Positions 53,191-64,000 of a DNA stretch of 64,000 bases are shown in pieces. The first letter of the stretch is position 1. The number at the start of each line of letters is the position of its first letter. The translations under genes were made by a program, and so were the position numbers. The notes below the pieces were generated by a model, which searched no databases, was not told where the DNA came from, and saw only the letters and a program-made list of their open reading frames with translations. This DNA is from Tubulanus polymorphus (Eukaryota; Nemertea; Palaeonemertea; Tubulaniformes; Tubulanidae), in contig NC_134028.1 in the NCBI RefSeq assembly GCF_964204645.1, forward strand, positions 7,853,001-7,917,000, in the 5' to 3' direction.

Positions 53191-56100
53191 TCACAGTCGG
53201 GTATCGAACACTGCCGGATGAGCGTCAACCTGTTTGTCGCCGATGATTTTCGGCTCTAAAGGATCGTCTTTCGACGCGTACGCTAAATTTGAAAACGACG
53301 ACGGCACAAACCGGCCGCTACCGCGATGTTCCTGCACGTGTATGTCGGAATCTTTCAGCGACGACCTGGCGTCGTCCGAGTCGGAGAACGAATCATCGCT
53401 CAGTAAACCGTCGCCTTGACTGCGTGAGAAGTTGAAAAATACCTGAAAATGAAATAATGATTGACGATAACCACGAATTCATGATCAGCAATTTCAAATG
53501 GTAGAGAAATGATTGTTTGAGTAAAGAAATCTTTTGAGTTGAAGATCATTTACAAAATTTTAGAGGAGATCAGTATTTTAAAGGTTGATACACATTTTGA
53601 CCACCTATACACGCTGAATCAAATCATTTCACAAGTGACTTCAGATAAACACATCTTTGGTTATTTTCACATTTTCTACTATAAAAAATTTACCTGATCC
53701 AAGGTTGTTTGACTGACGGAGTAGTCTTCAATTCCTTGTTTATCTTTTTCGCGTTCGATGTGTCCAAATATACTCGGCAACATTGATGTTGAATGCGGGA
53801 TGCTGAACTCCAAAAAGTTCAAATGTTGATCCTAAAATTGAGCAAACATTGCTAGATCAATCATTTTACAAATCGTTTCTCTAGCTATAAGAGGCGAAAT
53901 ATTTCAGCATGTTCATATATATAAAATCCACTAGGTTTAAATGTAAAGTAAATATAATGTTTTAATTTTACAATGTGGAAGAATATTTCAAGAATCTAAT
54001 CACAAACCTTCAAGATCGTTCCAGGGAATCTACCCTTGATAAAGGCTGCAACCAAAGCTGGAGAAGCGTCGGTGCTCAATCTCAACTGTAGAGTGTACCC
54101 TTCACCAAACCTACAATATCAAATGTACATATGAGAGAACCTTCGAGATAACAGAGCTGGCGTAACGCTTCTGTACCCCTCTTTGTTCGATGGTTGATAT
54201 TTAAAAAGGTCCAAGCCAAGATTGTCAATTCAACAAATTAAGATTTTAAGAATTATGTGGGCCTTGTAACTAGTAGCTCAAAAAGCTTTCCTCTGTTAAC
54301 CAAACCAGAGCTGAAATACAGAGGTATTCTATTTTAGAACATACATACTTGTTTCGAAGATGTTGGGGACTCCCGATACACTGGAAGTGACCGTTTACCA
54401 TTATCGCTAATTTTGAACACATAGCTTCACATTCATCCATCCTGCAATCAAAAATTGATTAATTGGCGAGAAGATTTCTTGAAATTAAGAGAATCAAGTA
54501 GAATCTGTAGAATATGTTTACCTATGTGATGATAAAATCACCGTGAGTCTGCTATTAACAATGTAATTTCGTACCAACTGTCGCATTTTGACATCCATAC
54601 CAGCAGTTGGTTCATCCTACATTAATATTTAAATATACAACCTTCAATCTAACAATCGCAGTAAGCCTATAAGTATCTATCATTTGAGATGAATGAAATT
54701 TACTCCGTTTATGAGGAATGTCTGAATGAGATCAAAATCGAGCAAATTTTATGGTATATCTTAGTGCAGCAACTACCCGGTAAGAACGGTTTTAAGATTG
54801 ACATCCACTTCGGGACCTAAGGTCTTTGTATCAGCATCGGTCTTCATCGAGGAACTGACCAATGACCATTAATGGATCATTTCACTTACGAGCATGATGA
54901 GAGTTGGTTTGCCGAGAAGAGCGACTGCAATTGACAAACGTCGTTTAGTTCCACCGCTGTACTGGCTTATAACCATATCTAAATAATCCTGCAGTTCTAA
55001 CACTTTCACAATATCATCAACGCTCTACAGAATAAAAAGATAGTGAGATTTAAGACAGTAAATATTTTGGTTAATCGAGTCCTTCCTAATCAGTGTGACA
55101 GATTCCAAATCTACCAACGCCTTCAATTTTCGACGAAAGATTGGTCAAACGTCTTAACTACTGATTACTGATTCCAAATAATACCTGCTTTAACTCCTTT
55201 GATTTGATACCCTTCAATGTTCCGTAGAAGTTTAGGATTTCAAGGCCAGTCATTTGTAGATCCAAGGCATCGAATTGAGGACAGTAACCAACGTTTTGTG
55301 CCATTGCACCCTTCTTGTACGTGACATCGTGCCCGGTGAAGAATATCTGACCAGCAGATGGCATTATCGCTCCAGTTATCATGCTGAATGTCGATGTTTT
55401 GCCTGCACCATTTACACCCAACAGTCCAAAACACTTAAAAACAAATTAATAAACATTACATTAATTTGAAAAGGTTCATTCACGAATCTTGTTAGTTATA
55501 GAGATATCTTCATTGAATTTTTCAAGCTTCTTCAAATTCCAACTCTACACCCATTACCGGTGCTAATATTTTGACCACCCATATATTTGGTTGATATCCC
55601 AAAATTTTTCCTTGGAAGTACAAGGAATTACACCGCCACTAGTAACCCAGTGAACAGCCATCAATGAAACACTGTTAATCTAGTTAATATTTCTGTTTAC
55701 ACAGCAAGGGATGCTATTGATGAACCAGTCGTGAGCACTGGTATCATCTATTGTGACCAAACAGCACAAGTTCACAAGGATTTGAATCCACCACCTATTG
55801 ACCAAAAACCTTCACAACCAATGCCATGAAATGGGAAGTAGTACCTCTTTCTCTGGAATTCCAACTGTAAGCTGATCGACAGCCAGTACCCGCTGGCGAC
55901 CGGAACGGTAAATCTTAGACAATTCATGAATCGAAATGACGTCGTTGTTGCTTTCTTTGCCGACAACGCGCTGTCTCTCCAAGCTGACGTCGTCGTCCTC
56001 CAAATCCGAGTTGGGTAATTTCTTCGGCATCGCGTGACAACACAAATAGTCACACTCGCATAACAGATTTATAACGAAGAAAACAAATCCCTCAACTGCC

Positions 56101-59100
56101 AGGGCGACGCAATGCCAGCCCATAACCTCCGCGGAGAATGGGCTGTTGTAGGTGTCTTGTCCAAATCGTTCGAATAGTGATGATATAACTTGGTTCCTTC
56201 CCAATTGAATTAAGGCCTCACATAGTGTATACGGTGGGAATGCATAGACTATATAGCCAACCACACCATACACTGCCTTTATAACCTGAAGATAAACAAC
56301 GAACATGAAAAAGTGAAAAATGAAATGTATTTCTATCGTCGAAGGTGTTTCTCAGAGGGAATGGCTATGTTATGAATCATTACCTCGCTGTTGGTGGAAA
56401 ACACTTCTAGGATGAAAACAGTAAACAGTAAAAGTACTCCGCCCATTAAATAAAACATGAACGTTGTCAGGTACGCGGTGGTGCCATCTTTATAACAGCG
56501 AGACAGCAAGTAAGTCAGCGGTAGAATTGCCCAGCTTAAGACATGAAAAAAAAAGACTTCATGAACTATCTGAGCAGGAATCATCAAAAAGATATTCCAA
56601 AATGCCATCTTTGAAATTAAAAACAATTTGTCATTTGTTTCGGTAAGAAAAACTCCAACCTTACCCGAATAGCATCAATATGGCTGCTGTTCCACCTAGG
56701 TTCTGTTTGGCTGCGAAGATATCGAGATTGAAAGCGCGCATGATAGCAATACTTAACGCAACCGGTATCGCAAATATTATCTGAAATGGAGAAATCCTTA
56801 AAGTCAATACATGTACTTCAAAGGTCAAGATGACGATTTATCAGAAGACAGAATAACAAACAAAAGAAAGATTTGGTACTACATGTATTGCATTTCCTGC
56901 CTGCAATATTTTTTCAGCTTCCCAAAAACATAATAATTTCGATATAAAATATCATGACATTGGCGGATATATCAAAAGCAGTCAGTACAATTACGTGACA
57001 AATCCTCAGCTCAAGCCCTGCTCAACACCCACCGTCAGCAAATTCCCTGTTGCACAAAATACTTACCAGATCCCAAAAGAATGTAGAGATCCAGTAAAGC
57101 ATAGGCGTCACACCGTAGAGCGTTTGTAGGTGTTTTTCACTAGTGATTCGTTCTTTAACGATGAAAACAGCCAGACTTGCCGGTATAAAACAGAACGCCA
57201 CGAGAATCATAACCGTAACACCGACCGATGCCGCTCGATTCTTCCTGTAAATTGTTCAGGACACACACATGAAAGTTAGGTACAAGTAGCGCTATGTAGT
57301 AACTGCGTGATATTGAGAATGTCCACGAGAGGTTCAGAAAGGACAAAGAAGGAAAGTGTAGAAACTATAAGAAATACAAGATCATTTATTTCATTGCAAC
57401 TGTAGTATTGACCCATAAGATAAACCAAGGACGACTATATATTCCGAAGAAGAGTCTGTTATCTGATTTGTTTCATTTACCAAATTCTGACTGCCTGAAT
57501 AGTCGCGACTTGTGATAAAGTTAAGATGAAATAAATTATAACAATGGATCGTGATCTAACTTGAATAAAGCAAACCCATAGTTGGTACTAGAGTTAGACA
57601 CTCTTCGTTTCACTTACAAGTTTTCTTGGCTCAGCTGTTCCTCGTTGAAGTAAAGTGGGTCATTCACTGTCAATATACCTAAGATAACCCATCATATCAA
57701 ATTCTCAGTCTATGTACCGGTATTCATAAGATTATGCAAGAAATAACATTTTTACAAGCTATGCGTCATCAATTTCTAGAATGTGTTGACTTTGAACCAT
57801 TTCTTTTTTTATTTCTGAAACAACTTACCATAGTCGTTGGGATTTTGAGTAACATTTAAGTTGGCACGAAGCATCGCGTTAGTGAAACCGTTGTAGAATC
57901 CGGGTAGAGCGTGAATTCCCCGATTATAGAACCATATAGTCGCCGTTTGGTCGTTTACAGCGGTGCTCTTAGGATTTCCAAATTCCCAGCCACCATATCT
58001 ATTCATTAAATGATGTCAATATCTTATATGCAGTAAGCTTACAATTTTGAGACAATTTATAGAAAATGTTCATCGACATTTACAGAGCTTAGTAGAATAT
58101 TCAAATGTTTACAAAAAAAACTTATAAATGGGGAGTATGAATTAAGAATTGAACTAACCTGTTGTAGATGAACTTCTGCCATGTCGTCAGAATCCAGTCA
58201 GTTATATTGCGTCCAGTCAAATCATAAACAGTCGTACTCGTTTTTGTTTTTACCCGAGGCACAGGCAAGCCCGATGCGCCGGCGGGACATTTCAGGCGAT
58301 CACTAGTACAATGACAGCTCGGTTTCTTGTTGTATTTGATGGCCATTACTTGATCGACAGCCGGCGTGTCGAATGTAGCGTTCGTATTCGACAGACATTG
58401 GTATTCTTGATACATCCATTCTTTCGTTCTGTTGAAGTTGTTCATGCAGGATACACTCGGTCCCGGATCACTGACCAATGCGTTGATCAGCTTACTATTC
58501 ATACTGACTGATGGGTTAGAATTCCTATAAGAAAAATTAATCAACCAATCCATCCATATAGAAAATTCATGGTATCTATAGCATAATATCTATAGCATAA
58601 TAATTAGATAGTACTAGAAGTAGAGACATTTTAGGCCGCCCATGACAATTCAACTTTCGAACGGGTGTCTAGTTCTTACATCGGAACGATTCAATATGAA
58701 ACAAAGTAGCTAAAAGCTTTGAGATGAATCAAACGACATACTTGACAAAAGCTGGTAGATTCGGTCCGTAGAGTTCAGGCAACATGCGTCTAGCGGGCAG
58801 CTTGCTTAAGTTGATATTGTACGTCGCAGTCCAAATGGCGAATGTCACGCAGATGAGTGGCATCAGAATATGCGATAGATAACCCCACATATATCGACGA
58901 TGGTGATGGAACCTTTTTCCCAGTAATGCTCCGAACTGTCGCATTTTCAACAGGCAACCGGTATCGTGTTCATTGGTCACTTTGTTCTGGATGTTTACTG
59001 TAGTTTCGATGTTCTTAGCGGTGGCTTCCTTTTCATCGACTAAAATACATCAAATTCCGGAATCTCATTAAACTCGTATTTCTTTTGGTACTATTTTTGG

Positions 59101-62100
59101 TAGAAGTAACAATTAAAAGCAACAAATCCAGAGATTAAAGAACTAGTATACTCAATTTCAGGATACAAAAATAAAGCGTTCTGAACACATTACTCTCTTT
59201 ATGATTCTGACAAGTACCGTTTAATGACAAACTCTACAAGCATTATGTACCGTACCTTTGGATGCATCCGGACTAATCTTATCAACAGTGAAGTGTCCAT
59301 GTAATTGAGTAAGATTATCTGGATGTACTGGTTTACCCATATCAGCCATGGTGCACACATTCATAAATACCTACGAAAAATAAAATCATATCATCTTATC
59401 GAGGTTTTTTACCAGGCGTAGCCTGTAATTTCATTGAGGTTTTTAATTCGTGTACAAAGACAATCATACCTCTTCCAATAATGTGTCAGACACCCCATAG
59501 CCTGCAATACTGAGGTTCGTTACGTTGTCATTCATTTCCATGAACAGATGTTGGAATTTGGCTTTTTCTTTGTTTGGCAAAATGATTCGAATTTCTCGTC
59601 CGACTTCCTCGAGCAAATAAGCACCTTCCACATGACCGCCGACGAAATTCATGATGGCCTCTGCTGAGCATTGAACAGAATCTTTTCCATTTTGTATCTG
59701 GAATTCAGAGGAAGCCAAATTCACTGAATCTTCGAGTTCAATATTTAACTTTTCTAAACTTCTTAAATCTTCCCTAGTATTTCATTGGTGATTTTTCCAA
59801 TTTTCCCAAATGGAAATCAACGGATACCTTCTTACTAAAGGGGCGTCAAAATTTTTAAGCAAAATTGCTGAAGAGTTGCCCTCGACATACGCTACGTGAA
59901 ATGTAAAATGAATTTGCCAAATATTTCTCGGATTAGAGGAAAATTTTCAAAATTCCCAAACATTTCCATACTGGGATTATAATTTCAAAATTCCCAAATT
60001 TTTCCCAATTTCCTGGTACTGTGCTCAATAATGTACTCCTTACTAACCTTGTCCATCTTGGATATGTTGAGGTGATAGCCCTGTCCATATCTCTTCTTCA
60101 GAAACATCGAAGAGCCGCTGCACAGCAATCGACCTCGGTGAATAATTGCAATTCTGTCGCCTAAAACATCGGCTTCTTCGAGATGATGAGTGGAGAGTAA
60201 CACCGTGCAGTCTATCAACAGAAGGAATATTAGAGGGCTCACAAAAATGAACTACATGTACACTACATATACTAGGCCGGTAACTGGGAGGGGTGCGTTG
60301 GGTTCCCTACAGAGTTCCACTAGTTTTTGTCAAAAGAAAAATTATCAGATCACATCAATGTTCCATTAACATTGATGTATCATTCATGAACATTTGCTGC
60401 TAAAAACACATCATATTTTCAAAATGTTCTTGGTGGGGGCCCCAAAACCTCTCAGGGGGCTTGCTGTTACCACTGCCAAATACCGGTATATATATCAAAT
60501 AGAGGCAGCGTACAGGCCTGTATACAGTAGTAAAATATAGGGGAAATTTATCGGTCATAACTGATAATTGTAAGCAGCTTTTCCTTAATTCACAGTTTTG
60601 AACAATTATGTAACTCAGATTTGTTTTGTTACTTACTTTTCTTGTATTTAGAAATGATGTCCCAAATAGATCGTCGAGCAGCAGGATCGACACCAGCGGT
60701 CGGTTCGTCGAGAATAACAACCTTCGAACCGCCGATGAACGCGATCGCGATTGACAATCGACGCTTCATTCCACCTGAGATGTTCCGCACTTTCTCATCT
60801 TGGAGATTGTACAAACCGGTGTTTATCAGCATACTGCAAAATAAAACCAGAATAATCAGTATCCTTTTACAATCATCATACCGGTACCCAGTAGTACCTG
60901 ATACATTATTAAAAAACATCTTTGCTATTCTTTTGGATTCTTCTATCGCAAGATTTTCTGATAAATCCATCTATCAGCCTACATTATAATGCTTACCTGA
61001 ATATAGTATTATCATTAGCTAACCAGAAATCTGACTGCTTTACTCCTTAGAGTAATCATTTGTCAAATCATGACTCCCAAGTTTAAACATTGCAGGGCTA
61101 AACAGCAGGGACATGGCCTGCTATGGCAGGGGCGAGCGCCATTTCCATGCCATCAGGTGCACACAATAGTTCATGGATTGGAAAGGTGCCTAAAAGATCC
61201 TGGATTGAGGATTACGTTAGTTAATCATATCAGATATCATTTCACCATAATTACCTTTCGACGTCTTCCTTCTGCTGCCACCTTGGCATGTTCCCTTTGA
61301 TTTTCGCGAACATTTCAAGGTGCTCCTTAACAGACATACTACAGTAAAGAGAAGTATATAAGCCACGATCACATGAGCATTTTAGCCAAATTTGACCTGG
61401 AACAACTGTTCACACGGGTGCCAAATGGGCCCGAGCCTGTTTGGCCCGGGCCAAATTTCGACCAAAAACGTCGGACCAGGCCCAAGTCAAATTTTAGCAC
61501 CAGACAAATGATTGCGTTTGAATTGCAACTGGCACCGGAAATGATCCACTTCGCTCTGTTTAGTATCGAGTGAATGGTTTGCGTGTGAACGCGCTCTCTA
61601 ATTAGGCACGGACCAAATTTGGCCCGAGCCTGATCCGTGCCGTTGCCCATGTGATCGTGGCTATAGATAAGTTGAACCGTTTGTTCCAAACAGGGAACCT
61701 CCAACGCTTCTGTGGCAAGCGAGGATCTGCCATGTTCGCCAGTAGTTAATCAGTCTTCCGCATTCAGTTCCTTCTATATTCTTCCTAATGAACTATTCTC
61801 TTAAATACATTATTGATATTAATACCCATATCCGAGAAGAAAAATGAATTTAAAGTATATTTAGTTGATCATCTGATAACGTACTCGGGCGCCTAAAATT
61901 AAGTTGGAAGTTCATCGATAATGAACTCACTAATTTTGACAACGAAAGACTTGACAACTCGGTGTTGCAGCTCCCCATTACTGTGACCCGATGGAAAGTT
62001 TTCGGTTAACGGTTTTTTAACTTACTCTTTGTAGAGTACGTTTTGTTGCGGACAGAATCCGAGCGATTTTCTGATCGAATCGTAGCGCGTTGTGACATCT

Positions 62101-62792
62101 TTTCCATCGATGAACGCGGTACCCGAACTGGGCGGGGTAATTCCAGTGAGAATATTACTGCAATAAATAGATCACATCTACATTACACTAACCACAGATC
62201 GATAAACCTTCTCAAAATACAGCTCTTAATTCGGGCGAGGTCAATCCGGAATTTGATGTAATCTGGATATTATTTACGGTCAATCTATACATAAGTGTAC
62301 GTAGTATGTAAAATCATGACATTTAATTGAGATTTCTTAACCATAGGCTGAAAAAGTGGTGCCTTGTTTCTCCTCGAGTTGAACCGGCTGGTGCCTGTCT
62401 AACCTGTACATTACTTTAAAAAAAAATCTCTATCAGCCTAATCATAACATGTCCCGCAGCTATAGAAATCAACTGATTACAAATCTTATTGCAGTTTACA
62501 AAGTGACCCAGCCGATTAGCAGAAACGAGGTATCATTTTTTAAGCTTATCTAGATCAAGCATATCTAACATATCTCCGTCCAAAGGTTCTCATAATACAT
62601 ACATAGTCGATGTTTTTCCTGCTCCGTTGTGACCGAGGAATGCGGTGACTTGACCTTCGAACAAATTCAAATTCAACCCGTCGACGGCTACTTTCTTCTT
62701 GCGGCAACATTTTCCGTACCTTTTCGTTAGGTTCTGTATCGAAATACCGATCGGGAATTCACGAGGTTCCCTCTCGTGAACTTCGTTCTCAT
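53191..62792 (-). CDS. ABCA: ABC transporter, subfamily A, ABCA1-like (3' half: NBD1, TMD2, NBD2; N-terminal half outside the window)
   Basis: Twenty-two minus-strand exons in one frame encode the last 1317 residues: 62792-62603, 62157-62026, 61338-61255, 60833-60637, 60211-60048, 59697-59470, 59370-59256, 59039-58742, 58524-58159, 57998-57829, 57678-57618, 57244-57067, 56780-56665, 56534-56384, 56285-55845, 55433-55185, 55024-54890, 54616-54522, 54441-54349, 54110-54008, 53831-53694, 53442-53191. NBD1 has Walker [12 protein letters not shown] loop CPQQN, signature [10 protein letters not shown], Walker [13 protein letters not shown] and switch STHH. Then comes a helix near 58.85 kb, a Cys-rich outer domain with [10 protein letters not shown] and [10 protein letters not shown] as in ABCA1/4/7, and membrane helices at 57.2-56.1 kb. 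NBD2 has [38 protein letters not shown] and SSHRMDE. The C-terminus has the VFFNF motif and an acidic tail. The family moves lipids across or out of membranes; substrate here unknown. The first codon is split: its first base lies in an exon right of 62792. Confidence 0.94.
59760..60025. mobile_element. Inverted relative of the 31416-31745 MITE
   Basis: In an ABCA-like intron. TTTTCCAATTTTCCCAAATG, AAATATTTCTCGGATT and TTTTTCCCAATTTCCTG match, in order, the reverse complement of 31416-31745. Ends are worn. Confidence 0.55.
61361..61662. mobile_element. 302-bp MITE with 20-bp terminal inverted repeats
   Basis: AGCCACGATCACATGAGCA at 61361-61379 is repeated inverted at 61644-61662 with one mismatch. 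The interior contains two facing copies of a GGCCCGAGCCTG/GGCCAAATTT block. It lies in an intron of the ABCA-like gene; flanks are TA-rich and a target duplication is uncertain. Confidence 0.8.
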
Positions 62793-64000
62793 CTAGGACA
62801 AAGAAAGTAAATCAAATCCTTAGAAACTTTTTCTATATATCTTAGATAAGTTTTTATCGATTTTAAAAATTTAATTCAGATTAAGTCAATTTTTGTCATA
62901 CCCAACTTAATTCAGATATTTGATCCAGTCTGCGAGGAGTTTAAATAAAAAATCATTATCTGCTCACATCAATATATAGGTGGACCACAAATTATGTCCC
63001 GATTAGACGAGATCTTAAAGTGATCTGAATTAAGTTGGTTTCAATGTATCTTCAAGAAATTAAGAACCAGAGTATTCAGTGAAATGATTTCTAATTGGCT
63101 AAAATACCAGTCTGGTCTCGGCCAATTCGAACTAACCAAACGTTGGAATTGTATAAACTGGTTCTCAATTCCACTTAATGGTTTAACGCATAATGAGACG
63201 AGTATTCCGATCATAATTTCTTTCATTAAATTACAATTTGTATTTGATTGCGTATCAGCATTTGATATTCACAAGCAGTTAGTCATTCAATAACATTTCA
63301 CAAACAAAGCATAACTCTGGAAGCAACTCGACAAATAAATATAGAGAAAAAAGGTTTTAAAAATATAGGAAAATGATTGGCAAATTTTATGCACCAACGA
63401 AGCTATCCTTACAGAATTCAAAGATGAAAAAACCACATACAGTATTTACAATTGCAGGAAAAATTTCGTTTCTTGAAAAAGAGCAGGCTACACATGGGGA
63501 CCACATTATGAACATTCACTTTTCGAATATGTAAGTGGAGCCTGCCTTAAGTATACCCGGTAAGCTCGCAGACACGTGAAAACATTGAGATACAGAACGT
63601 CGAATAGGAGTAAAGTAAATTCGTATGGGACAGCCACTAAATACGGTTCACAGTAGATTTTTACCCTTCGATTTGAGATTTTTATCGTTTGAATCAATGT
63701 CGAGATATATTCCGCATTGAGCTAAAAATCAGATCACAAATAATCATCAACAAAAGAGCCGAAAAATCAACAGAAGAATATAGTACGTCATTTATGGTTT
63801 CATATATAGGTAGTTTGATTTCATGTTACTTACCAAAAGGTAAAAGTGGATTTAATTCTGTACAAGGTACACAACAATATATTTGAGTCATCTTTTATGA
63901 AAAAACTTACAACAGTGTATACCCGGAGTAGTTAGGGGCCATCCATTTTAGTATGTACGCAAAAGTCTCCTCCCCCCAAAGTATATATGCAAGAACGAAT
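62793..64000 (-). other. Intron of the ABCA-like gene running off the right edge
   Basis: Begins at the acceptor before exon 62792 and shows no exon up to the window end; the first transmembrane domain must lie further right. Short open frames at 63041-63226, 63506-63697 and 63689-63886 show no domain. No repeat with clear ends was seen. Confidence 0.65.

Overview
The window is nuclear DNA of an animal. Every recognisable gene is split by short spliceosomal introns with GT/AG borders, the intergenic DNA is AT-rich, and the proteins are metazoan: a MYST acetyltransferase of the KAT6 type, a TspanC8 tetraspanin, an ABCA1-like transporter, a saposin-like protein and a class A GPCR relic. The gene style (Delta-like GST, FMRFamide/myosuppressin-like GPCR) suggests a non-vertebrate bilaterian, perhaps a lophotrochozoan; no species can be named from sequence alone. 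No virus, organelle, bacterial operon or CRISPR array was seen. Gene models were assembled by hand from splice sites and reading-frame continuity.

Layout. 1-8.5 kb (+): 3' part of a gene with a long disordered Ser/Thr/Pro-rich region encoded by phase-0 exons and a C-terminal kinase fold that has lost the catalytic Asp. 9.55-10.9 kb (-): complete four-exon GST, 220 aa. 11-15.1 kb: regulatory and repeat-rich spacer with a 0.5 kb foldback just upstream of KAT6. 15.1-38.2 kb (+): complete KAT6 homologue, 18 coding exons, 2188 aa, with a very large last exon and about 3 kb of 3' UTR. 39.2-40.6 kb (-): six-exon secreted saposin-like protein, convergent with KAT6. 41.1-42.3 kb (-): decayed GPCR. 42.6-50.7 kb (+): eight-exon TspanC8 tetraspanin, 300 aa. 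51.2-64 kb (-): 22 exons of an ABCA1-like transporter, from nucleotide-binding domain 1 to the stop; its first half lies beyond the right edge.

Between genes and in introns there are many short non-autonomous DNA-transposon-like elements (several with matching terminal inverted repeats and target duplications), tRNA-like SINE heads, hairpins and microsatellites. No intact transposase or reverse transcriptase was seen. The genes do not form an evident pathway; they are ordinary neighbours. The most unusual items are the degenerate kinase-like gene with its symmetric exon cassette run, the KAT6 carrying an extra C2HC finger, the 1.5-domain saposin protein, and the hairpin-invaded GPCR relic.
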